A stretch of 14,157 bases of DNA from the NCBI GenBank assembly GCA_015067385.1, contig SVMP01000040.1, positions 1 through 14,157 of the forward strand. Reading direction: 5' to 3'. This stretch comes from Oscillospiraceae bacterium (GTDB taxonomy: Bacteria > Bacillota > Clostridia > Oscillospirales > UBA644). The notes below the pieces were generated by a model. The model saw only the letters and a program-made list of their open reading frames with translations. It had not been told where the DNA came from and did not search any database. The stretch's first letter is position 1, and each line of letters opens with the position of its first letter. Below, one piece after another: positions 1-5,573 of the stretch. The position numbers were made by a program, and so were the translations under genes.

Positions 1-119
1 CGTTCAGAACACTCAATCCGAAATATCAGTGGGTGGTTGAACCCGGTCAGATGAGAGTTATGGTTGGTTCAAGTTCTGCAGACCTTCCTCTCCAGTCCGA
101 CTTCATGATCGTTAAATAA
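1..119 (+). CDS. C-terminal end of a GH3-family glycoside hydrolase (partial)
   Basis: Reading from base 3 in frame gives 38 residues ending at a TAA at 117-119. The fragment contains a segment like LNPKYQWVVEPGQMRVMVGS followed by SSADLPLQSDF. This matches the fibronectin type III-like domain that closes many GH3 beta-glucosidases and beta-xylosidases, where a loop of the form PGxFxVxVGxSSxDIxL precedes a last strand. The enzyme would hydrolyse terminal beta-linked sugars from plant-derived or other oligosaccharides; the catalytic domains lie outside the window, so the substrate cannot be judged. A strong hairpin follows 13 bases after the stop, so this is the last gene of its transcript. 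The call rests on one short domain and is fairly likely, not certain. Confidence 0.6.
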   Translation, partial: FRTLNPKYQWVVEPGQMRVMVGSSSADLPLQSDFMIVK

Positions 120-132
120 ATAAAACCAAATG

Positions 133-159
133 AAAACAGCCCTGCAACGGGGCTGTTTT
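133..159 (+). terminator. Rho-independent terminator after the GH3-type gene
   Basis: A perfect 10-bp stem, AAAACAGCCC (133-142) with GGGCTGTTTT (150-159), closes a 7-base loop. The 3' arm supplies the T-run, TTTTCT. It lies 13 bases after the stop codon of the upstream gene and 20 bases before the next promoter. Confidence 0.85.
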
Positions 160-178
160 CTGCATTATGATATAAGAC

Positions 179-207
179 TTGACATTTTCTTTCTATCATG
201 TTATAAT
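179..207 (+). promoter_or_regulatory. Consensus sigma-A promoter of the DtxR-like/AlkD-like operon
   Basis: TTGACA at 179-184 and TATAAT at 202-207 are separated by 17 bases, an exact match to the housekeeping consensus. The start codon at 238 follows after a short leader that holds AAGGA (224-228), 9 bases before the ATG. The -10 box lies inside the dyad at 191-211, so this strong promoter is probably repressed by a bound protein. Confidence 0.85.
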
Positions 208-211
208 AGAA
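191..211. promoter_or_regulatory. Candidate operator: 21-bp near-perfect dyad over the -10 box
   Basis: The arms TTCTATCAT (191-199) and ATAATAGAA (203-211) pair at 8 of 9 positions around a 3-base centre; the one mismatch is C197/A205. The dyad covers the whole -10 box. An HTH regulator of the DtxR family, which binds dyads of about 19-22 bp as dimers, is encoded directly downstream. Autoregulation is the simplest reading. The sequence is not the classical DtxR or MntR box, so the link to this regulator is inference. Confidence 0.5.
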
Positions 212-237
212 TAAATAATTATCAAGGATGAATAATA

Positions 238-609
238 ATGAAAATACAAGAATCAGGCGAAATGTATCTTGAAAGCATACTGGTTCTTCGGGATAAGTTA
301 CCGCAGGTCAGAGCTATAGATATAGTCAACTATACAGGATACACAAAACCAAGTATAAGCAGAGCACTCGGACTTCTTAAACAAGATGACCTTATATCTG
401 TTGATAAATCGGGATATATAACACTTACGACTAAAGGCGAAAACTGCGCAATTAAAATTTACGAAAGACATAAAGTTCTCACTGAATTTTTTGTACAGAT
501 CGGTGTGGACAGAACAACTGCGTCTGCTGATGCCTGCAAAGTAGAACACGTAATAAGCGATGAAACCTTTAATAAAATAAAGGATCATATATCCGATAAA
601 AATGAATAA
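238..609 (+). CDS. Short DtxR/MntR-family metal-dependent transcriptional regulator
   Basis: This 123-aa protein is a winged-helix DNA-binding domain (about residues 5-65; recognition-helix region TKPSISRALGLLKQDD at 36-51, wing around DKSGYITLT) followed by a dimerisation and metal-binding domain (about 66-120). It lacks the SH3-like third domain of classical DtxR and is shorter than B. subtilis MntR (about 142 aa). By eye alignment the ligand positions are M9, E12, H78, C100, E103 and H104. M9 and C100 are the residues found in iron-sensing DtxR (M10, C102, E105, H106), whereas manganese-sensing MntR has Asp and Glu there. This suggests a ferrous-iron type site, though true specificity is unknown. 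The ATG is well set: AAGGA lies 9 bases upstream. The gene overlaps the next one by 8 bases. No transporter lies beside it in the window, unlike many relatives. Confidence 0.88.
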   Translation: MKIQESGEMYLESILVLRDKLPQVRAIDIVNYTGYTKPSISRALGLLKQDDLISVDKSGYITLTTKGENCAIKIYERHKVLTEFFVQIGVDRTTASADACKVEHVISDETFNKIKDHISDKNE

Positions 610-1297
610 TTCCATAAGAGAACATCTTATTAAATTACAAGATCGAAAACATGCCGATTTTTGTTCAAAACTAATGCCGACTGTAAATCCTGATTCTATA
701 CTTGGCATTAAGACCCCTGTTTTAAGAAAATTAGCTACTGAAATCAGCGGGACACACGAAGCGGATAAATTTCTTTCGGATCTGCCTCACAAATATTTTG
801 AAGAAAATAATCTTCATGCATTTCTAATAGAAAAAATAAAAGATCCTATTGATTGTATCAAAGCAATAGAAGCCTTTTTACCGTATATCGACAATTGGGC
901 AACCTGCGACTCACTTCGACCCAAAGCATTAAAAAAAGACTTAAATTTATTGAAAATAAAAGCCATTGAGTTTATCCATTCAAGAGAAACATATACCGTA
1001 CGTTTTGGAATAGAAATGTTTATGGTAAATTTCCTTGATAAAGAATTTAAAATTGAGTACAACGAGTTGGTTTCGCAGGTTAAATCAAACGATTATTATG
1101 TTAAAATGATGATGGCATGGTATTTTACAACAGCCCTTACAAAACAATACGAGTCAACGTTACCGTTTATTGAAAATAATGCCTTAGACAAATGGACGCA
1201 TAATAAAACGATTCAAAAAGCCGTTGAAAGCTACAGAATAACAAAAGAACAAAAAGAATATTTAAGAACACTCAAACGAAAAGAAGACATTGCATAA
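602..1297 (+). CDS. AlkD-like DNA alkylation repair protein (HEAT-repeat DNA glycosylase family)
   Basis: This 231-aa protein is all alpha-helical and matches the DNA alkylation repair family (AlkC/AlkD, ALK/HEAT repeats) in length and in the segment IDNWATCDSL (96-105). Bacillus cereus AlkD uses W109 and D113 to remove cationic 3-methyladenine and 7-methylguanine; W99 and D103 here have the same spacing. R134 in TVRFGIEMFM fits the conserved Arg of the DNA-facing groove (AlkD R148), and W173 and W198 are candidates for the third aromatic residue. It probably acts in the cytoplasm as a base-excision glycosylase. The ATG at 602 lies inside the end of the upstream regulator gene, so translation is likely coupled and the repair gene falls under the regulator's promoter. 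The last codons form one arm of the terminator. Confidence 0.88.
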   Translation: MNNSIREHLIKLQDRKHADFCSKLMPTVNPDSILGIKTPVLRKLATEISGTHEADKFLSDLPHKYFEENNLHAFLIEKIKDPIDCIKAIEAFLPYIDNWATCDSLRPKALKKDLNLLKIKAIEFIHSRETYTVRFGIEMFMVNFLDKEFKIEYNELVSQVKSNDYYVKMMMAWYFTTALTKQYESTLPFIENNALDKWTHNKTIQKAVESYRITKEQKEYLRTLKRKEDIA

Positions 1298-1316
1298 GCA
1301 ACGTCTTCTGTTTTTT
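1282..1316. terminator. Bidirectional terminator between the AlkD-like and acetyltransferase genes
   Basis: The stem AGAAGAC (1282-1288) with GTCTTCT (1303-1309), extended by TTGC/GCAA (1290-1293/1298-1301) across one A-C mismatch, closes an ATAA tetraloop. On the + strand it is followed by GTTTTTT; on the - strand the complement of AAAA follows. The hairpin contains the TAA of the + gene (1295-1297), and its T-run overlaps the stop of the - gene (1315-1317), so it serves two convergent genes. Confidence 0.85.
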
Positions 1317-1968
1317 AGTACATTTTCCAATCCTGAATCGGTCTGTTATCCGCAAGAATCTCAGGTTTATTTATCATGCTGTCCTCGTCCGTTATTTCTC
1401 GTATAACTTTACACGGAACACCTGCAGCAAAAGATCGGGGCGGGATATCTCTTGTTACAACACTGCCTGCACCTATTACACAGCCATGTTCTATTGTAAC
1501 CCCGGGACAAATCGTAACATTTGCGCCAAACCAGCAGTCTGAACCAATTACCACAGGTTTAGCATAGCAAAAGCGTTTTTCATTGCCATCTTTATCAAGC
1601 ATCAGCTTTCTTTCCTCTGCAATCATAGGATGGATAGGTGTAACGATTGTGACATTGGGGCCGAAGTTGCAGTCATCTCCTATAGTAACCAATGCATCAT
1701 CCTGAACAGTGAAATTATAATTAATAAAAACACGTTTTCCGATCTTTGTATGCTTTCCGTAATGAAAGAAAATCGGTCCTTGCATAAAACTTCCTTCGCC
1801 GAATTCAGCAAGGATCTCTTTTGCAAGAGCAGAACGTTTTTCCGTTTCGTCCTCATATGTATCGGTATAATCTTTGCTGAGTTTATGAGATCTTAATTTA
1901 ATCGCTCTTAGTTCGGGATCTCCGGGACAAAAAAGAACACCTTTTAAAATTTTCTCTTCTTCTGTCAT
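1315..1968 (-). CDS. Sugar O-acetyltransferase of the LacA/Maa/NodL type (left-handed beta-helix)
   Basis: This 217-aa protein begins with the Mac-type N-terminal helical region (about 1-58; ILKGVLFCPGDPEL, then an ALAKEIL helix). Imperfect hexapeptide repeats (about 65-190) follow, such as TIGDDCNFGPNVTI, VIGSDCWFGANVTI and VIGAGSVVTRDIP. H113 in TPIHPM is the expected catalytic His that activates the sugar hydroxyl for acetyl-CoA attack. The end of the helix (AAGVPCKVIREI) is typical. A tail of about 27 residues extends beyond the usual 185-200 aa family length. The acceptor sugar cannot be read from sequence. The gene lies 40 bases downstream of the acyltransferase gene on the same strand with no terminator between them, so they are probably co-transcribed. 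AAAGGA (1982-1987) lies 13 bases before the ATG, a rather long spacing. Confidence 0.9.
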   Translation of the reverse strand: MTEEEKILKGVLFCPGDPELRAIKLRSHKLSKDYTDTYEDETEKRSALAKEILAEFGEGSFMQGPIFFHYGKHTKIGKRVFINYNFTVQDDALVTIGDDCNFGPNVTIVTPIHPMIAEERKLMLDKDGNEKRFCYAKPVVIGSDCWFGANVTICPGVTIEHGCVIGAGSVVTRDIPPRSFAAGVPCKVIREITDEDSMINKPEILADNRPIQDWKMY

Positions 1969-2008
1969 ATGAAAAACACCATCCTTTGTTTAACATTAAA
2001 TATATATC

Positions 2009-3265
2009 TTATGAAAGCTTATACAGTTCTTCTGCAGCAAATCGTGCTTTGGTAACAGAAACAGAGTGATCTTTCGGAAAGCAGTAATATAACATTTTAC
2101 TGTTCCCCAAACAAATAACATCACCGATCTCATACCAGAAATAATCAACATTAAGAGTGTATGAAGCTGTAGGTTTTTGATTATACTCAAGATCCCCTTC
2201 GCAACCGATAAGACTAAAACCGTCTTCTGAATGTTTCAGGCGTCCATCCCCTACTTTATACAGACATTTCATATCAGCGAGAATATAAATATCAACATCG
2301 GATTCAAAATAATAACTACCATTCGATATTTCCGATTTTACACATTCTCTTTGCCAATTATACCAATCTGGAATATGTGAAAATTCCGTTGTTCCGTTAG
2401 TTGAAGAAATATATCCGTATTCATCAAGCTGATATTCTTTTCCGCACGAGGAACATGTTAAAAATATGCCGTTACCATTCATTGATCCTTCGGTATTACA
2501 AGAAGGACATTTATACAAAACTCTGTGAAGACCGTCTGCACGAAAGTCCTCATCAACACAAATCTTGTTATCCTGCTGATACTTAAAAGCATCGAATGAG
2601 AATTCATTCCTAAGTATATCATTCAATTCTTCGACTGTTTTGGATTCAATATCTTCGGGAGAGAGAATATACTTCATTTCAGCAGTTACATTAACTTTAC
2701 GCAATTGAAGATTATTATACAAAGGATCTCTGAGAAAAGCTCCTTGAGTTTTAATCATAACAACAGGAACACGAAATATTTTTAAAGATTTCCCGAGACT
2801 GTCGGGTATAGGAATTGAGGTTCCATCAAAAGAATAGCCTGCTTCGGGATACATTAAAACAGAGCTTTTAAGCGTTTTAAAAGCGTAGATCATATTCTTA
2901 ACAAGAGAAAGATCGGTAACAAATTTTTTTGTCGGTATACAACCCAAAAGTCTCATTAAAAGATTTTTTCCGACAAAGCCGTCTGTTGTGCAAACGATGT
3001 TAAAAGGGCGAGGATAAATGACCGTAGATGCGATTTTTAAATCAATAAAACTTGAGTGATTCATCAGATAAAGGCACGGCTCATTTTTCCCAAGCTTATC
3101 CATTCCTATTTTATTACATTTAAAATTAACGGCAAACATATCCGGAAAAGATAATATTTTCAAAAGCGTTCTGAAGACTATCGATTGTTTTAAAGGTTTT
3201 ATTTGTTTCGGTTGTGAAATAGAAGACACAAACTCAAAACTTCTGTTTTTTGTTTTAATTTTCAT
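2009..3265 (-). CDS. PlsC-type 1-acylglycerol-3-phosphate acyltransferase-like protein with an internal zinc ribbon
   Basis: This 418-aa protein has a PlsC/LPLAT acyltransferase domain at about residues 45-230. The HX4D catalytic motif is NHSSFIDL (H70, D75). The second block is YPEAG at 139-143, replacing the common PEGT, and a KTQGAFLRDP segment comes later. Such enzymes transfer acyl chains to lysophosphatidate or related lipids at the inner membrane face; no clear membrane helix is present. A four-cysteine ribbon follows (CPSC at 253-256, CSSC at 271-274), which should bind one Zn. After it comes a C-terminal domain of about 140 residues (DYFWYEIGD, MLYYCFPKDHS) that I cannot assign. Plain PlsC proteins are about 200-260 aa, so about 190 residues are extra. 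The Shine-Dalgarno site is weak. The gene starts a two-gene unit with the sugar acetyltransferase. Confidence 0.8.
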   Translation of the reverse strand: MKIKTKNRSFEFVSSISQPKQIKPLKQSIVFRTLLKILSFPDMFAVNFKCNKIGMDKLGKNEPCLYLMNHSSFIDLKIASTVIYPRPFNIVCTTDGFVGKNLLMRLLGCIPTKKFVTDLSLVKNMIYAFKTLKSSVLMYPEAGYSFDGTSIPIPDSLGKSLKIFRVPVVMIKTQGAFLRDPLYNNLQLRKVNVTAEMKYILSPEDIESKTVEELNDILRNEFSFDAFKYQQDNKICVDEDFRADGLHRVLYKCPSCNTEGSMNGNGIFLTCSSCGKEYQLDEYGYISSTNGTTEFSHIPDWYNWQRECVKSEISNGSYYFESDVDIYILADMKCLYKVGDGRLKHSEDGFSLIGCEGDLEYNQKPTASYTLNVDYFWYEIGDVICLGNSKMLYYCFPKDHSVSVTKARFAAEELYKLS

Positions 3266-3291
3266 GACAAATCACTTTTCGCTTTTTTTTA

Positions 3292-3320
3292 ATTATATCA
3301 TGTAAAAACAATTTTGTCAA
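3292..3320 (-). promoter_or_regulatory. Consensus sigma-A promoter of the acyltransferase/acetyltransferase unit
   Basis: Read on the minus strand, TTGACA (3320-3315) and TATAAT (3297-3292) are 17 bases apart, an exact consensus match. The -10 box ends 26 bases before the start codon at 3265, leaving a leader of about 20 bases with a run of A residues and only a weak ribosome site. Confidence 0.85.
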
Positions 3321-3344
3321 CTAAAATGTAAGATCCCAAAGAAT

Positions 3345-3378
3345 AACAAAAAGAACAGTACCGATCGATACTGTTCTT
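3345..3378 (-). terminator. Terminator of the cysteine-rich protein gene
   Basis: A perfect 10-bp stem, AAGAACAGTA (3351-3360) with TACTGTTCTT (3369-3378), closes an 8-base loop that itself contains CGATCG. On the minus strand the stem runs into TTTTTG. It lies 20 bases after the stop of the cysteine-rich gene and just before the promoter of the next minus-strand gene. Confidence 0.85.
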
Positions 3379-3398
3379 ATATATTTTAAAGAAAAAAT

Positions 3399-3752
3399 TT
3401 ATTCTGCATCAACATTTTTTTCGGTTTCTTCTTCGCAACCACAGGAACATTCGCCTTCGCAGCAGCAATCTTCACCTTCGCAACAGTCATCTTCGCAGCA
3501 GCAACCGCAAGCATCTGTGTTTACGTGATCAACAGAGATATATTCTTCACAATCACAGCAGCAATCGTCTTCGTCGCAACAACAATCGTCTTCACAACAG
3601 TCATCGCCGCAACCGCAACAACCGCAGCCTTCGAGTTCTTCAAGTTCTTTAGCTTCTTTAATAGCTTTAACAGTTTTATATGCAGCAACAGCGGCAACGG
3701 CAGCAACAGCGCCTACAGCGAGACCGATCAAGAATTTACTGGAATTTTTCAT
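3399..3752 (-). CDS. Small single-pass membrane protein with a cysteine/aspartate/glutamate-rich tail, possibly metal-binding
   Basis: I do not recognise a named family. The 117-aa protein opens with a short basic N-terminus and one hydrophobic Gly/Ala/Val segment (about residues 7-25, FLIGLAVGAVAAVAAVAAYK). A charged helix follows (KTVKAIKEAKELEELEG, 26-42), then a tail with 25 cysteines in about 63 residues. These sit in CC and CCC clusters alternating with DD, ED and EGE. The tail has two blocks separated by an insert (EEYISVDHVNTDA) with one His. The composition resembles metallothioneins, so thiolate binding of Zn, Cu, Cd or Fe-S is a reasonable guess. The N-terminus could be a membrane anchor or an uncleaved signal; no lipobox or cleavage site is clear. 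AGGG lies a little upstream of the ATG. The gene is monocistronic with its own consensus promoter and terminator. Confidence 0.8.
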   Translation of the reverse strand: MKNSSKFLIGLAVGAVAAVAAVAAYKTVKAIKEAKELEELEGCGCCGCGDDCCEDDCCCDEDDCCCDCEEYISVDHVNTDACGCCCEDDCCEGEDCCCEGECSCGCEEETEKNVDAE

Positions 3753-3794
3753 TTAAATACCCTACTTTCAAAGTTAATTATTACACATAGATAT

Positions 3795-3823
3795 ATTATA
3801 CGTATTCTTTATATTAATGTCAA
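3795..3823 (-). promoter_or_regulatory. Consensus sigma-A promoter of the cysteine-rich protein gene
   Basis: On the minus strand, TTGACA (3823-3818) and TATAAT (3800-3795) are 17 bases apart, an exact consensus match, 42 bases upstream of the start codon at 3752. The -35 box is part of the octamer TGTCAAGA (plus-strand 3818-3825), which recurs at the centre of the large palindrome at 3839-3879. A regulator binding there could also touch the promoter. Confidence 0.85.
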
Positions 3824-3838
3824 GAGAAAATTGTTAAA

Positions 3839-3879
3839 TTTAAGTAGAAATTTTCTTGTCAAGATAATTTAAACTTAAA
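3839..3879. repeat. 41-bp interrupted palindrome upstream of the cysteine-rich protein promoter
   Basis: Centred on T3859, 17 of 20 symmetric positions pair. The outer arms are TTTAAGT (3839-3845) and ACTTAAA (3873-3879), the middle arms AAATT (3848-3852) and AATTT (3866-3870), and the core TCTTG (3854-3858) and CAAGA (3860-3864). The near-zero loop and lack of a flanking T-run argue against a plain terminator. It ends 15 bp beyond the -35 box on the upstream side, where an activator or repressor would bind. This is the most structured element of the 307-base gap 3753-4059. The remaining parts, 3753-3794 and 3880-3985, show only AT-rich leader and spacer. Confidence 0.55.
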
Positions 3880-3985
3880 CAATAAATTATAATGAGAAAT
3901 AAATTTTATAATAAAAAGTTTACCCATTATAAAACAGATTATCCGTTTTGTAAAAAACAGACACAGCACTACTTGGGAATAATAT

Positions 3986-4035
3986 CTATAAGAGCAGGCA
4001 GGATCATGACTTCTCTTATGCCAATATCCTGCCTG
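3986..4035 (-). other. Two interleaved inverted repeats after guaB (possible RNA pseudoknot or 3' end structure)
   Basis: A perfect 10-bp GC-rich stem, CAGGCAGGAT (3995-4004) with ATCCTGCCTG (4026-4035), has a 21-base loop. CTCTTAT in that loop (4013-4019) is complementary to ATAAGAG directly outside the stem (3988-3994). In the guaB transcript the loop sequence AUAAGAG could therefore pair with CUCUUAU right after the main stem, giving a pseudoknot or a competing hairpin. The element begins 25 bases after the guaB stop. No T-run follows immediately (a TTTTTT run comes about 35 bases later), so it is not a standard terminator but may still be the 3' end structure of this operon. Confidence 0.5.
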
Positions 4036-4059
4036 ATTGTAGCTTTATTTCTAAACAGA

Positions 4060-5532
4060 TTAAATATTACCCGAATAGTTGGGAGCTTCTTTGGTAATGC
4101 TAATGTCGTGAGGATGGCTTTCACGAAGACCTGCACTTGTAATTCTAACAAAACGACCGTTCTCCTGAAGATCGGGGATTGTTGCAGCACCGCAATAACC
4201 CATACCGGAACGGAGACCGCCGATAAGCTGGAACACAGTATCAGAAAGAGTTCCTTTATAGGGAACACGACCTTCAACGCCTTCGGGAACAAGCTTAGAC
4301 TGACCTTCCTGGAAGTATCTGTCTTTAGAGCCTTCTTTCATAGCCGCAAGAGAACCCATACCTCTGTATACTTTGAAACGTCTACCCTGATAGATCTCAC
4401 TTTCTCCCGGGCTTTCTTCACAGCCTGCAAAGAGAGAACCAAGCATAACAACATTTGCACCGGCAGCAATAGCTTTGGTAATATCACCACTGTATTTGAT
4501 ACCGCCGTCAGCAATTACGGGGATATCATATTTAGAAGCGACACGAGCTACTTCGTAAACTGCAGTGATCTGAGGAACACCGATACCGGCAACAACACGT
4601 GTAGTACAGATAGAACCGGGGCCGATACCGACTTTGACACAGTCTGCGCCTGCATCAATAAGGAATTCAGCAGCTTCGGGAGTTGCAATGTTACCTGCAA
4701 TGACAGGGAGATTCGGATATGTTGCTTTAAGTTTCTTAACAGCATTATAAATATTCATGGAATGACCGTGAGCAGAGTCAATAGAAAGAACGTCAACACC
4801 TGCAGCAACAAGAGCGGAAGCTCTTTCGAGAAGATCATTAGTAGCGCCTACAGCAGCTGCACAAAGCAATCTTCCCTGAGAGTCACGAGCACTCATCGGA
4901 TACTGAATAGCTTTTTCGATATCTTTAATGGTGATAAGACCTTTGAGATTACCCTCATCATCAACTATGGGGAGTTTTTCAACCTTATACTGCATAAGGA
5001 TCTCTTTAGCTTCCGGAAGAGTGGTTCCGACAGGAGCAGTGATAAGATTATCTTTTGTCATAACGCCGCAGATCTCAACATCATAATTTTTGATAAAACG
5101 AATGTCTCTGTTAGTAAGTATACCAACGAGTTTCTTACCTTCACAGATGGGAACACCGCTGATTTTATATTTTTTCATAAGTTCAAGTGCATCTGTGACT
5201 TTATGCTGAGGGCTAAGGAAGAAAGGATTTACAATAACACCGTTCTCACTGCGTTTTACTTTATCAACTTCTTCAGCTTGTCTTTCAATGGACATATTTT
5301 TATGAATAATACCCATTCCGCCTTCTCTTGCCATAGCAATAGCCATACGGCATTCTGTAACGGTATCCATTGCAGCGGAAATAATAGGAATATTAAGGGT
5401 AATATTTTTGGTAATCTTTGTTTCAGTTGTTACCTGTCTGGGAATGATCTCTGATTTTGCAGGAATAAGCAATACATCGTCAAATGTAAGACCTTCATAC
5501 ACAAATTTTTCAGAAGGATTAAGATTGATCAT
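4060..5532 (-). CDS. guaB: Inosine-5'-monophosphate dehydrogenase
   Basis: This is a full-length IMPDH of 490 aa. The enzyme oxidises IMP to XMP with NAD+, the first committed step of GMP synthesis, in the cytoplasm. The N-terminus carries the typical YEGLTFDDVLLIPAKSE block. Two CBS domains of the Bateman module lie at about 100-150 and 157-212 (ISGVPICEGKKLVGILTNRD; KLPIVDDEGNLKGLITIKD). The catalytic cysteine is C309 in GIGPGSICTTR. The IMP site shows ADGGIKYSGD (341-350) and GSLFAG. The flap shows KLVPEGVEGRVPYKG with R422 as the expected catalytic Arg. AGAAAGG stands 9 bases before the ATG. The gene follows the V-ATPase E-like gene by 41 bases, and a TATAAT overlaps that gene's stop codon, so an extra promoter is possible but lacks a good -35. 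No guanine riboswitch is seen. Confidence 0.98.
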   Translation of the reverse strand: MINLNPSEKFVYEGLTFDDVLLIPAKSEIIPRQVTTETKITKNITLNIPIISAAMDTVTECRMAIAMAREGGMGIIHKNMSIERQAEEVDKVKRSENGVIVNPFFLSPQHKVTDALELMKKYKISGVPICEGKKLVGILTNRDIRFIKNYDVEICGVMTKDNLITAPVGTTLPEAKEILMQYKVEKLPIVDDEGNLKGLITIKDIEKAIQYPMSARDSQGRLLCAAAVGATNDLLERASALVAAGVDVLSIDSAHGHSMNIYNAVKKLKATYPNLPVIAGNIATPEAAEFLIDAGADCVKVGIGPGSICTTRVVAGIGVPQITAVYEVARVASKYDIPVIADGGIKYSGDITKAIAAGANVVMLGSLFAGCEESPGESEIYQGRRFKVYRGMGSLAAMKEGSKDRYFQEGQSKLVPEGVEGRVPYKGTLSDTVFQLIGGLRSGMGYCGAATIPDLQENGRFVRITSAGLRESHPHDISITKEAPNYSGNI

Positions 5533-5573
5533 AGTGTTATACCTTTCTATTTTATTTTTATGTATTTAGATTA

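Noticed and set aside
3430..3640. Repetitive CAG/CAA/TCG-rich tract resembling a short repeat array.
   Set aside because: It is the coding sequence of the Cys/Asp/Glu-rich tail; the unit length is irregular and there are no spacers, so it is not a CRISPR or a tandem repeat locus.
3995..4035. Reading the stem after guaB as a standard Rho-independent terminator.
   Set aside because: The 21-base loop and lack of a T-run directly after the stem on the minus strand do not fit; it is listed as an interleaved repeat.
3892..5454. A 520-codon open frame on the plus strand covering guaB and its 3' flank.
   Set aside because: Shadow of guaB in the aligned antisense register, with no ribosome site or recognisable motif.
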